From Allobosea sp. Tri-44 (GTDB taxonomy: Bacteria; Pseudomonadota; Alphaproteobacteria; Rhizobiales; Beijerinckiaceae), in assembly GCF_004123845.1 (NCBI RefSeq), contig NZ_NBDP01000018.1:43854-107853 (forward strand): 64,000 bases of DNA, written 5' to 3'. The position numbers and the translations under genes were made by a program. The notes below the pieces were generated by a model. The model made no database searches. It was not told the origin of the DNA and saw only the letters and a list, made by a program, of their open reading frames with translations. The first letter of the stretch is position 1, and each line of letters starts with the position of its first letter. Positions 53,866-62,508 of the stretch are shown here, piece after piece.

Positions 53866-54567
53866 ATGAACGAGCCATTTCTCGATACCATTGATGAGCA
53901 GGGCCCGGTGCCAGCCGAGGCTGCGAAGCCGGTTGCGTCCCTGCATGAAGGGCTGCTCGTCGCGCTGCGCGACTTCATCGTCGAGGGCAATCTTGCCGAT
54001 GGCGCACGCGTCCCGGAGCGGGCGCTGTGCGAGCGTTTCAACATCTCGCGCACGCCATTGCGTGAAGCGCTCAAGGTACTGGCGGCGGAAGGGCTGATCG
54101 AGCTCCTACCCAACCGCGGGGCACGGGTGCGCCAGCTCAGCCCCGAGGATATCCGCGAGCTCTTCGATGTGATGGGCGGGCTCGAGGCGTTGGCCGGGCG
54201 GCTGGCCTGCGAGCGGATTTCGGAGGCTGAATTCACCGAAATCGAGCAGGTTCACCACGAAATGTACCGTTTTTACCTGCGCCGTGACATGCATGGCTAC
54301 TTCCATTGCAACCAGGCGATCCACCAGTTGATCGTTGCCGCTGCGGGCAATGCGACGTTGGCTGCGACCTATGCCGGCCTGGCCGGGCGGATCCGGCGGG
54401 TGCGCTATTCTGCCAATCTCGCCAAGGATCGCGACCGCTGGGGCGAGGCCATGCGCGAGCATGAGGCGATCCTCGATGCGCTGCGCCGGCGCGCCGGCTC
54501 GGAATTGTCTGACATTCTATTCGTGCATCTGCGCAACAAGCAGAAGGCGGCGCAGGCTTCAGCTTGA
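53866..54567 (+). CDS. GntR family regulator with FCD domain
   Basis: A 233-residue FadR-type regulator. The winged helix-turn-helix (about 28-90) contains GARVPERALCERFNISRTPLREALKVLAAEGLIELLPNRGARV; the C-terminal FCD helical domain (about 100-225) has the metal-binding His/Asp residues in FHCNQAIHQLIVAAAGN. FCD domains sense small acids. It sits between the divergent aminotransferase gene and the tctCBA transporter and probably controls both. Confidence 0.92.
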   Translation: MNEPFLDTIDEQGPVPAEAAKPVASLHEGLLVALRDFIVEGNLADGARVPERALCERFNISRTPLREALKVLAAEGLIELLPNRGARVRQLSPEDIRELFDVMGGLEALAGRLACERISEAEFTEIEQVHHEMYRFYLRRDMHGYFHCNQAIHQLIVAAAGNATLAATYAGLAGRIRRVRYSANLAKDRDRWGEAMREHEAILDALRRRAGSELSDILFVHLRNKQKAAQASA

Positions 54568-54675
54568 TTGCTACCGGGCCCGCGTTGCCGGCAGTGGATG
54601 ACGAGGCAGCCCAGTTCTCGCCGACGACCGCACTGCAAAAATCGTGGTCATTTTTTTATTTCTGAAATTTTGGAT

Positions 54676-54687
54676 TGAATGCAAAAT
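54676..54687 (+). promoter_or_regulatory. Shared promoter word upstream of tctC
   Basis: TGAATGCAAAAT, about 60 bases before tctC, also occurs in the same orientation about 50 bases before the aminotransferase. A possible binding site of the GntR regulator. Confidence 0.5.
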
Positions 54688-54746
54688 TTTTTGATCTAAG
54701 GTTCCTCCACGGCGCCGCCAGAGCGCAATCATCGGGAGGAGCGATC

Positions 54747-55730
54747 ATGAAGCAGCACTGGTTGGCCGCGACCGCAATTATGGCTGCCGGCATCGGACCC
54801 GCAGCCGCCTGGGAGCCGAACAAGCCGATCGAGATCGTGGTGCCGTTCTCGGCAGGCGGGGCGTCCGACCAGATGGCGCGGACGATCCAGGGCATCATCC
54901 AGAAGCAGCAGTTCACCAAGCAGCCGATCATCGTCGTCAACAAGCCGGCCGCCGGCGGTGCCGAGGGCATGCTCGACATCCAGAAATCGGCCGGCGACGC
55001 GCACAAGCTGATCACCACCTCGAGCGGCATCTTCATGACGCCGATGGCGACCAAGCTGGCGCTGAACTGGACCGATTACACTCCGGTCGCGATGCTGGCG
55101 CAGGATTCCTTCCTGCTCTGGGTCAACGCCAAGGCGCCCTACAAGAACGCCGGCGACCTGATGACGGCGGCCAAGAGCGCCAATCCGGCGATGAAGATCG
55201 GCGGCACCTCGTCCAAGCGCGAGGACAACCTGCTCGTCTTCGCCATGGAGAAGCAGAGTGGCACCAAGTTCGCCTATATCCCCTACACCTCCGGCGGCCA
55301 GGCCTCGACGCAGTTGTCGGGCGGGCATGTCGAAGCCACCACCAACAACCCGGCCGAGGATCTCGCCAACTGGCGTGGCGGCGCCACGCGCCCGCTTTGC
55401 GTCTTCGCCGAGCAGAAGATGGCCTACACCGAGAAGGTCGCGGACGGGCAGTCTTGGGCCGATATCCCGACCTGCGCCTCGCAGGGGCTGAATGTCAGCT
55501 ACCAGATGCTGCGCGGCATGTTCATGCCCGGCAAGGTCAGCAAGGAGCAGCAGGCCTTCTATGTCGACCTGTTCAAGAAGGTCTCCGAGACGCCGGAATG
55601 GAAGGAATACCTCGCCCGCAATGCGCTGGCGGCGGATTATCGCGACGGCGAAGCCTTCGTCTCCTTCCTGAAGGCGGACGAGGCGAAGCACGAGAAGCTG
55701 ATGACCGAAGCCGGCTTCATGGCGAAGTGA
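54747..55730 (+). CDS. tctC: Tripartite tricarboxylate transporter substrate-binding protein
   Basis: A 327-residue periplasmic binding protein of the Bug/TctC family with signal peptide (about 1-21, ending AAA) and the family's PNKPIEIVVPFSAGGASDQMARTI start, VVNKPAAGGAEGM and ADIPTCASQGL. Bug proteins bind carboxylates or other small acids; the neighbouring dehydrogenase suggests a hydroxy acid. GGGAGGA lies six bases before the ATG. Confidence 0.93.
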   Translation: MKQHWLAATAIMAAGIGPAAAWEPNKPIEIVVPFSAGGASDQMARTIQGIIQKQQFTKQPIIVVNKPAAGGAEGMLDIQKSAGDAHKLITTSSGIFMTPMATKLALNWTDYTPVAMLAQDSFLLWVNAKAPYKNAGDLMTAAKSANPAMKIGGTSSKREDNLLVFAMEKQSGTKFAYIPYTSGGQASTQLSGGHVEATTNNPAEDLANWRGGATRPLCVFAEQKMAYTEKVADGQSWADIPTCASQGLNVSYQMLRGMFMPGKVSKEQQAFYVDLFKKVSETPEWKEYLARNALAADYRDGEAFVSFLKADEAKHEKLMTEAGFMAK

Positions 55731-55770
55731 GCCTCTCGACGTGACGTAAGCCTTTGCCGCCTCCAGTCCG

Positions 55771-55873
55771 GGTCATCCCGGGCGTAGCGAAGCGAAGACC
55801 CGGGATCCATGCCGGAACGGTTCAGGCATGGATCCCGGATCGACGCCGCTGACGCGGCTTGTCCGGGATGACA
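55771..55873. repeat. Nested palindromic repeat (GTCAT/ATGAC family), copy 4
   Basis: Starts GTCATCCCGGGCGTAGCGAAG and ends GTCCGGGATGACA; the inner arms GGATCCATGCC/GGCATGGATCC are perfect. Inserted between tctC and tctB, inside an operon. Confidence 0.85.
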
Positions 55874-55889
55874 TGGGAGGGGACGGATA

Positions 55890-56390
55890 ATGTCGAGCCC
55901 TAGCGAAACCGAAACACCCGAACCCGGCATCTCGCGCCGGCCCGTCGAAATCGCCACGGCGCTGCTGCTGATCGGCCTCGCCGGCATCGTCCTCTACGAC
56001 TCGCATGGCCGCGGCGCCGGCTGGGATGGCGGCCCGCAGAACGGCTTCTTCCCGGCCCGCGTCGGCTGGATCTTCCTCGCCGCCTCGCTCTTCATCCTCT
56101 GGCAGTCCTTCCGCCGGCCGGACGGGGTCTTCGTCACCTATGAGCAATTGCGCCAGGTCGTCAGGGTGCTGGGGCCGCTCGTCCTGTTCGTGGCGCTGAT
56201 CCAGCCGCTCGGGATCTATGTCGCCTCGGCGGTCTTCATTATCGCCTTCATGGCGGTGGTCGGCACTTCGCGCTGGTGGTCGATCGGGCTGACGGCGCTG
56301 CTCGTGCCGGTCGTGTGCTTCTGGGTCTTCGAATTGCAGTTCCGCGTGCCCCTGCCGAAGGGTCCGCTGGAAGCCATGCTAGGCTATTGA
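55890..56390 (+). CDS. tctB: Tripartite tricarboxylate transporter small membrane subunit
   Basis: A 166-residue protein with about four helices (22-40, 60-77, 95-125 and 130-147) and the family's loop GWDGGPQNGFFPARVGWIFL between the first two. It pairs with TctA in the inner membrane. The ATG is preceded by GGAGGGGACGG. tctA starts 10 bases after its stop. Confidence 0.9.
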   Translation: MSSPSETETPEPGISRRPVEIATALLLIGLAGIVLYDSHGRGAGWDGGPQNGFFPARVGWIFLAASLFILWQSFRRPDGVFVTYEQLRQVVRVLGPLVLFVALIQPLGIYVASAVFIIAFMAVVGTSRWWSIGLTALLVPVVCFWVFELQFRVPLPKGPLEAMLGY

Positions 56391-56400
56391 GGGGTAACCG

Positions 56401-57924
56401 ATGGACGATCTCTCCTCGCTCATCGCCGGCTTCCAGGTCGCGCTCTCCTGGCACAATATCGGCTTCATGGCGGTCGGCGTCATCCTCGGCATCATCGTCG
56501 GGGTGCTGCCAGGCCTTGGCGGGCCCAATGGCGTCGCGATTCTCTTGCCGCTGACCTTCGGCATGGATCCGACCTCGGCGATCATCCTCCTGTCGTCGAT
56601 CTACTGGGGCGCGCTGTTCGGCGGCGCGATCACCTCGATCCTGTTCAACATCCCCGGCGAGGCCTGGTCGGTCGCGACGACCTTCGACGGCTATCCGATG
56701 GCGGTGCAGGGTAAGGCGGCGGAGGCGCTGACGGCCGCCTTCACCGCCTCCTTCATCGGAGCGCTCTCCGGCGTGGTGCTGATCACTTTCGTCGCGCCGC
56801 TGGTCGCGCAGTTCGCGCTCAAATTCGGCCCGGCCGAGTTCTTCGCAGTCTTCCTCCTGACCTTCTGCTCATTCATCGGCATGGGCCGGGAGAACCGCGC
56901 CAAGATCATCGCCTCGCTCTGCATCGGCTTCCTGCTCGCGGCGGTGGGCCTCGATTCGATCTCGGGCGATCTGCGCATGACCTTCGGCTCGACCGAGCTG
57001 ATGCGAGGCTTCGACTTCCTGATCGTGGTGATCGGCCTGTTCGGCGTGAGCGAGATCCTGCTGACGGTCGAAGAAGGGCTGGTGTTCAAGGGCAAGCAGG
57101 CCAAGATCGACTTGAAGGTCGTCCTGCGGACCTGGGCCGGCCTGCCGCGCTACTGGGCGACACTGCTGCGCTCCGCGGTCGTCGGCATGTGGATGGGCGT
57201 GACGCCCGGCGGCGCCATCGCCGCATCCTTCATGGGCTATGGCCTCGCCAAGCGCTTCTCGAAGCATGGCAAGAACTTCGGCAAGGGCGAGATCGAAGGC
57301 GTTCTGGCGCCTGAGACGGCGGCGCATGCGGCCGGCACCAGCGCGCTCCTGCCGATGCTGGCGCTCGGCATTCCAGGTTCCGCGACGGCGGCGGTGCTGC
57401 TCGGCGGCCTGCTGGTGTGGGGGCTGCAGCCTGGGCCGATGCTCTTCGTCGAGCAGAAGGATTTCGTCTGGGGGCTGATCGCCTCGATGTATCTCGGCAA
57501 TCTCGCCGGCCTGATCATCGTGCTGGCGACGGTGCCGCTCTTCGCCGCGATCATGCGGATCCCGTTCTCCTTCGTCGCGCCGGTGATCCTGATCGTCTGC
57601 GCGATCGGCGCCTACACGATCTCGAACTCGGTCTTCGACATCTGGCTGATGCTGATCTTCGGCATCGTCGGCTATGTCTTCAAGAAGCTCGACTACCCGC
57701 TCGCCCCGATGATCCTGGCGCTGGTGCTGGGCGACAGGGCCGAGGATGCCTTCCGCCAGGCACTGCTCGGCTCGGGCGGCTCGCTCGGCGTCTTCTGGGC
57801 CAATGGGTTGGTGGCGACGCTGGTTGTCCTCGCTTTGCTGCTGCTATGCTGGGGGCCGGCCAGCGATGCGATTGCCGCACTGCGCGGGCGCGAGCGTATG
57901 GCGGCGCGGGCCGCAGAACAATGA
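56401..57924 (+). CDS. tctA: Tripartite tricarboxylate transporter large membrane subunit
   Basis: A 507-residue permease with about 10-12 hydrophobic segments and the TctA signature GVLPGLGGPNGVAILLPLTFGMDP (near 37-60), a second half-repeat with GVTPGGAIAASFMGYGLAKR, and GVLAPETAAHAAGTSALLPMLALGIPGSATAAVLLGGLLVWGLQPGP. It forms the secondary transporter with TctB and TctC. Confidence 0.95.
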   Translation: MDDLSSLIAGFQVALSWHNIGFMAVGVILGIIVGVLPGLGGPNGVAILLPLTFGMDPTSAIILLSSIYWGALFGGAITSILFNIPGEAWSVATTFDGYPMAVQGKAAEALTAAFTASFIGALSGVVLITFVAPLVAQFALKFGPAEFFAVFLLTFCSFIGMGRENRAKIIASLCIGFLLAAVGLDSISGDLRMTFGSTELMRGFDFLIVVIGLFGVSEILLTVEEGLVFKGKQAKIDLKVVLRTWAGLPRYWATLLRSAVVGMWMGVTPGGAIAASFMGYGLAKRFSKHGKNFGKGEIEGVLAPETAAHAAGTSALLPMLALGIPGSATAAVLLGGLLVWGLQPGPMLFVEQKDFVWGLIASMYLGNLAGLIIVLATVPLFAAIMRIPFSFVAPVILIVCAIGAYTISNSVFDIWLMLIFGIVGYVFKKLDYPLAPMILALVLGDRAEDAFRQALLGSGGSLGVFWANGLVATLVVLALLLLCWGPASDAIAALRGRERMAARAAEQ

Positions 57925-57943
57925 TGGCGGCTTGCCGCCCACA

Positions 57944-58051
57944 CCGTCATTCCGGACAAGCCGCAAAGCGGCGCAGCTCCGGAATCCATCGTAGGGCGAT
58001 GCGCTCTAGGATGGATTCCGGCGCTCCGCTTCGCTGCGGCCGGAATGACGG
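57944..58051. repeat. Nested palindromic repeat (GTCAT/ATGAC family), copy 5
   Basis: Perfect 12-base outer arms CCGTCATTCCGG/CCGGAATGACGG and perfect 11-base inner arms CCGGAATCCAT/ATGGATTCCGG. Lies between tctA and the dehydrogenase gene. Confidence 0.88.
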
Positions 58052-58078
58052 CGCGTGTTGGGACTGTCTCGTGAACCC

Positions 58079-61012
58079 ATGAATCAGATGACACTCACCA
58101 AGCCCGGCTCCCGCAATCTCGGCTTCGAACGCAAGCTGTCGCAGGCGCTGGAAGGGGAGGTGTGCTTCGATGCCTTCACCCGCGGGCGCTACGCCACCGA
58201 CGCCTCGATCTATCAGATCGTGCCACAAGGAGTCGCCTTCCCGAAGAGCGAGGCCGACCTCGCCGCGGCGCTGACGATCGCCGCCGAGCATGGCGTGCCG
58301 GTGATCGCCCGCGGCGGCGGGACCTCGCAGAACGGCCAGCCGATCGGCGATGCGCTGATCCTCGACATGAGCCGGCATTTCAACGCGATCCGTGACTACG
58401 ATCCGGCCGCGCGCACCGTCTCGGTCGCGCCCGGCATCGTGCTGGAAGCGCTCAACACGCATGTGAAGGAGGACGGGCTGTTCTTCCCGGTCGAGCCCTC
58501 GACGGCGAGCCGCTGCACTATCGGTGGGATGGTCGGCAACAACTCGTCGGGCGCGCGCTCGCTGCGCTACGGCAAGATGGTCGACAATGTCGTCGCCCTG
58601 AAAGCGTTGTTCCATGACGGCGAGCCCTTTGCGCTCGGTGAGGGGCCGGTCGGCGACAATGCTTCGCCGCGGGCGCGGGCGCTGATGGAGACGATGCTGG
58701 CGCTGGCCGACCGGCATCGCGACGAGATCGAGGCGATCTTCCCGAAGGTGCAGCGTCGCGTCGGCGGCTACAATCTCGACGAACTGATCGTGCCGCGGCC
58801 GAATCTGTCGCATCTCCTGGTCGGCTCGGAGGGCACGCTCGCCCTGACCACCCAGGCGACGCTCAAGCTCTCGCCCCTGCCGCAGCACCGCGTCATGGGC
58901 GTCTGCCACTTCCCGAATTTCCGCGCCGCGATGGAGACGACGCAGCACCTCGTCGCGCTCGGACCGGCTGCCGTCGAGCTCGTCGACAACAATGTGCTGG
59001 TGCTGGGCGCCGACATCCCGCTCTTCGTGCGCACGCTCGCCGACATCACCAAGGGCAAGCCGAACTGCCTGCTGCTGGTCGAGTTCGCCGGCGACGACCT
59101 TGCCGCGCTGAAGGGCGACCTCAGGCGGCTCGACCAGTGCATGGCCGATCACGGCTTCCCGGATGCGGTGGTCGAGGTCATCGAGCCGGCCCGGCAGAAG
59201 CCGGTCTGGGACGTCCGCGAAGCCTGCCTCAACATCATGATGTCGATGAAGGGCGACGGGAAACCGGTCTCCTTCATCGAGGACTGCGCCGTCCCGCTCG
59301 AGCATCTCGCCGATTACACCGACGCGGTCACCGCCCTGTTCGAGCGGCATGGCACGCGCGGCACCTGGTATGCGCATGCCTCGGTCGGCTGTCTGCATGT
59401 CCGCCCGATCCTCAACATGAAGACGGAAGCCGGGGTGAAGGCGATGCGCGGCATCGCCGAGGAGGCCTGCGAGCTGGTGCGGCGCTTCAAGGGCTCGTTC
59501 TCGGGCGAGCATGGCGACGGCATCTCGCGCTCGGACTTCGTCGAGCCGATGTTCGGGGGGCCGCTGACCCGCGCCTTCGAGGCGGTCAAGGACGGCTTCG
59601 ATCCGGGCAATCATCTCAACCCAGGCAAGATCGTCCGCGCCTATCATATGGACGACCGCAGCCTGATGCGCTTTTCGCCCGGCTACGCCACGCCGGTTCC
59701 GATGGAGACCGCGCTCGACTGGTCCGACTGGGGCGGCCTCGGCGGCGCGGTCGAGATGTGCAACAACAACGGCACCTGCCGGAAGATGGCGGGCGGCACG
59801 ATGTGCCCGTCATATCGGGCCACACGGAACGAGCAGCACCTCACCCGCGGGCGGGCCAATACGCTGCGGCTCGCCATCTCCGGCCAGCTCGGCGAGGGCG
59901 CCTTCACCTCACCGGAGATGAAGGAGACGCTCGACCTCTGCGTCTCCTGCAAGGGCTGCAAGCGCGACTGCCCGACTGGCGTCGACATGGCCCGGATGAA
60001 GGTCGAGTTCCTGCATCACTACCATGGCAAGCACGGCCTACCGCTGAAGGAGCGCTTGATCGCCTTCCTGCCGCGCTATGCGCCGATCGCCGCCAAGCTC
60101 GCGCCGCTGATGAACCTGCGCGATCGCATTCCGCTCTTGGCCAAGCTCAGCGAACGCTGGCTTGGCTTCTCGGCACGGCGCTCGCTGCCGGTCTGGCGGA
60201 AGCCCTGGCGCGAGACGGCTGGCCGGTCGGACCCATCGGCCGTGCAAGGCGACAACCGGGATATCGTGCTCTTCGGCGACACCTTCAACCGCTATTTCGA
60301 ACGCGAGAATCTGGAGGCGGCCGAGCGCGTGCTGCTGGCCGGCGGCTATCGCTTGCATCGTGTTGCGGCTGCGGGGGGAGGCCGGCCGCTTTGCTGCGGG
60401 CGCACCTTCCTCTCGGCTGGATTGGTGGACGAGGCCCGCGCCGAGGCGCGCCGCACGCTCGATGCACTCGCGCCTTTCGTCGCCAGGGGAGCGCGCGTCG
60501 TCGGGCTCGAACCCTCCTGCCTGATGAGCTTCCGCGACGAGTTCGCCGCGCTGCTGCCAAAGGCCGAAGTCGAGCCGCTGGCCAAGGTGGCGCTGCTGAT
60601 CGAGGAATTGCTGGCTGGCGACATGGCCGCGGGCCGGACCAGCCTGCCGCTGCGCGACCAAGGTGGGCGCGTCGCGCATCTACACGGGCACTGCCACCAG
60701 AAGGCCTTCGACGCGATGGGGGCGGTCGAAAAGACGCTGCGGGCGGTGCCGGGGCTTGAGGTCAGGCCGATCGAATCGAGCTGTTGCGGCATGTCCGGCG
60801 CCTTCGGCTATGGCGCGGCGACGATCGACGTCTCGCTGGCGATGGGCGAGCTCTCGCTGTTGCCGGCGGTGCGCAAGGCTGCGGCGAACGACCTCGTCGT
60901 CGCCGACGGCACGAGCTGCCGCCATCAGATCCATGACGGCGCCGGCCGCGAAGCCGTGCACGTCGTCAGGGTGCTGGACGAGGCGCTGAAGGAGATGGGC
61001 ACACCGACATAG
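58079..61012 (+). CDS. Fused FAD-linked oxidase / iron-sulfur dehydrogenase (GlcD-GlcF type)
   Basis: A 977-residue fusion. The N-terminal half is an FAD-linked D-2-hydroxyacid dehydrogenase: PCMH-type FAD domain (about 50-230, with VIARGGGTSQNGQPIGDALILDMS and GGMVGNNSSGARSLRYG) and a C-terminal FAD domain ending GEHGDGISR. The C-terminal half carries two 4Fe-4S clusters, C561/C567/C576 with a further Cys and C621/C624/C627/C631, then two CCG domains (LCCGRTFL and SSCCGMSGAFGY). It should oxidise a D-hydroxy acid and pass electrons to quinone. Probable substrates include D-lactate, glycolate or a relative imported by TctABC. Two ATGs lie close together; neither has a strong ribosome-binding site. 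Confidence 0.9.
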   Translation: MNQMTLTKPGSRNLGFERKLSQALEGEVCFDAFTRGRYATDASIYQIVPQGVAFPKSEADLAAALTIAAEHGVPVIARGGGTSQNGQPIGDALILDMSRHFNAIRDYDPAARTVSVAPGIVLEALNTHVKEDGLFFPVEPSTASRCTIGGMVGNNSSGARSLRYGKMVDNVVALKALFHDGEPFALGEGPVGDNASPRARALMETMLALADRHRDEIEAIFPKVQRRVGGYNLDELIVPRPNLSHLLVGSEGTLALTTQATLKLSPLPQHRVMGVCHFPNFRAAMETTQHLVALGPAAVELVDNNVLVLGADIPLFVRTLADITKGKPNCLLLVEFAGDDLAALKGDLRRLDQCMADHGFPDAVVEVIEPARQKPVWDVREACLNIMMSMKGDGKPVSFIEDCAVPLEHLADYTDAVTALFERHGTRGTWYAHASVGCLHVRPILNMKTEAGVKAMRGIAEEACELVRRFKGSFSGEHGDGISRSDFVEPMFGGPLTRAFEAVKDGFDPGNHLNPGKIVRAYHMDDRSLMRFSPGYATPVPMETALDWSDWGGLGGAVEMCNNNGTCRKMAGGTMCPSYRATRNEQHLTRGRANTLRLAISGQLGEGAFTSPEMKETLDLCVSCKGCKRDCPTGVDMARMKVEFLHHYHGKHGLPLKERLIAFLPRYAPIAAKLAPLMNLRDRIPLLAKLSERWLGFSARRSLPVWRKPWRETAGRSDPSAVQGDNRDIVLFGDTFNRYFERENLEAAERVLLAGGYRLHRVAAAGGGRPLCCGRTFLSAGLVDEARAEARRTLDALAPFVARGARVVGLEPSCLMSFRDEFAALLPKAEVEPLAKVALLIEELLAGDMAAGRTSLPLRDQGGRVAHLHGHCHQKAFDAMGAVEKTLRAVPGLEVRPIESSCCGMSGAFGYGAATIDVSLAMGELSLLPAVRKAAANDLVVADGTSCRHQIHDGAGREAVHVVRVLDEALKEMGTPT

Positions 61013-61056
61013 CGAATGACGAACCCGGAGAACGGGACAACCGAGGGAGGACGATC

Positions 61057-62391
61057 ATGCTACGGACGACGCTTCTCGGGACTACGCTGGCGCTCTGCGC
61101 AATCGGAGGCGCACAACAAGTCATGGCGAAAGACTATTTCCTCGCGAGCGGGCGCTGGGACAATGTCGTCCTGGTCATCGACCTCGAAAAGGCGATCGAC
61201 CCGGCCAATGACGGGACGGCGAAGGCGGTGGTCAGCCGTCTGCGGGTGACCCCGGATATCCAGGTCGATGGCAAGACCGTGGTGTCGAGCGGCCAGCCGA
61301 TCTCGATCGCGATCGCGCCGGACTATCGCCGCGCCTATGTCGTCAATCATTCCGGCCGCACGGCGCCGGAAGCCGCTGCCGCCTTCCAGCATGGCCATGC
61401 CGGCACGGTGACGGTGGTCGATCTCAAGAAGGCGCTTGACCCCGCCAGCAACGGCACGCTTGCGGCAGTCGAGGGCTACATCGAAACCGGCGGCTTTGGC
61501 CCAACCGGTTTCGCCATCGCGGCCGACGGCAAGCATGCCGTCCTCGCCCATGCCGAGCAGGAGGGCGACGAGGATGGCGGGCGCCATCTCAGCATCGTCG
61601 ACCTTGCGACCAACAAGGTCATTCGCAAGGTCGAGCAGGCCTTCGGCAAGCCCGGCTTTCCCTGTCCGCCCAATCCGGTGCCGCATCGCGCGCCCGATCC
61701 GAAATTCGGCTGCTTTCCTGATACCAACGGCGTCACCATCAGCCCGCTCGGCGGCGGCACGATCTTCGGTGCCAATGGCGGCACCGACGACATCACGGTG
61801 ATGAGCCTCGCCAAGGCGATCGCCGGCGAGAGCGGCGCGGAGGTCGCGCGCATCCCGGTCCAGGCCGGCGGCTTCGGCATCTCGACCAGTCCCGACGGCA
61901 AGCTCGTCGCCCATGCCTCGCGCGAGAACGCCCAGACCGACACGCCCGGCAATACCGTCAGCATCGTCGATGTCGAAAAGGCACTCAGCGATCCCGGCAA
62001 GGCGGAGGTGGCGCGGGTCCTGGTCGGCACCGACGACAAGGCGACGCCGACGCGGCCGTTCGTCGCCGCCTTCCTGCCGGACGGCAAGCGCATCCTCTCG
62101 ACGCAGTTCCGCTCGAACAACATCGACATCATCGATATCGCCAAGGCGCTCGCCGGGCAGCCAGCGACCATCAAGCGCGTCGAATTGAAGACGCCCGGCG
62201 GCGAACCGTCGCGGCCGCGTGGCATCGCGATCACGCCGGACGGAAAATATGCGGCGATCACCGGCGCGCCCAAGGGCAAACCCAACTCCAGCGTCGTCTG
62301 GATCGTCGATCTGGCGAGCTATGAGGTGAAGGGGCGCGTCACCGAAATCGGCAATGAGAGCTATATGATCGGCGCCTTCCAGGCCGATTGA
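61057..62391 (+). CDS. Secreted beta-propeller protein (YncE/lactonase-like)
   Basis: A 444-residue protein with a signal peptide (about 1-24) followed by repeated blades of the form VTVVDLKKALDP and SIVDVEKALSDP, a seven-bladed propeller pattern similar to YVTN repeats and 6-phosphogluconolactonase-like proteins. A loop around 205-225 has conserved Pro and two Cys. GGAGG seven bases before the ATG. Downstream of the fused dehydrogenase by 44 bases; it may act on the same substrate outside the cytoplasm (inference). Confidence 0.8.
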   Translation: MLRTTLLGTTLALCAIGGAQQVMAKDYFLASGRWDNVVLVIDLEKAIDPANDGTAKAVVSRLRVTPDIQVDGKTVVSSGQPISIAIAPDYRRAYVVNHSGRTAPEAAAAFQHGHAGTVTVVDLKKALDPASNGTLAAVEGYIETGGFGPTGFAIAADGKHAVLAHAEQEGDEDGGRHLSIVDLATNKVIRKVEQAFGKPGFPCPPNPVPHRAPDPKFGCFPDTNGVTISPLGGGTIFGANGGTDDITVMSLAKAIAGESGAEVARIPVQAGGFGISTSPDGKLVAHASRENAQTDTPGNTVSIVDVEKALSDPGKAEVARVLVGTDDKATPTRPFVAAFLPDGKRILSTQFRSNNIDIIDIAKALAGQPATIKRVELKTPGGEPSRPRGIAITPDGKYAAITGAPKGKPNSSVVWIVDLASYEVKGRVTEIGNESYMIGAFQAD

Positions 62392-62508
62392 GAGCGCAGG
62401 GCGCAGGCCACGATCCACAGCTATCTCTGGCGCGAGTTCAGGGGCTGTTAACCCTGCGCCGGTACCTCTCGATGCTCAGTCGAGTGAGTGTCGGGCCAGC
62501 GTTGATCC

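Noticed and set aside
57947..59647. 566-codon minus-strand frame opposite the fused dehydrogenase
   Set aside because: Shadow frame; the plus-strand protein has all flavin and iron-sulfur motifs.
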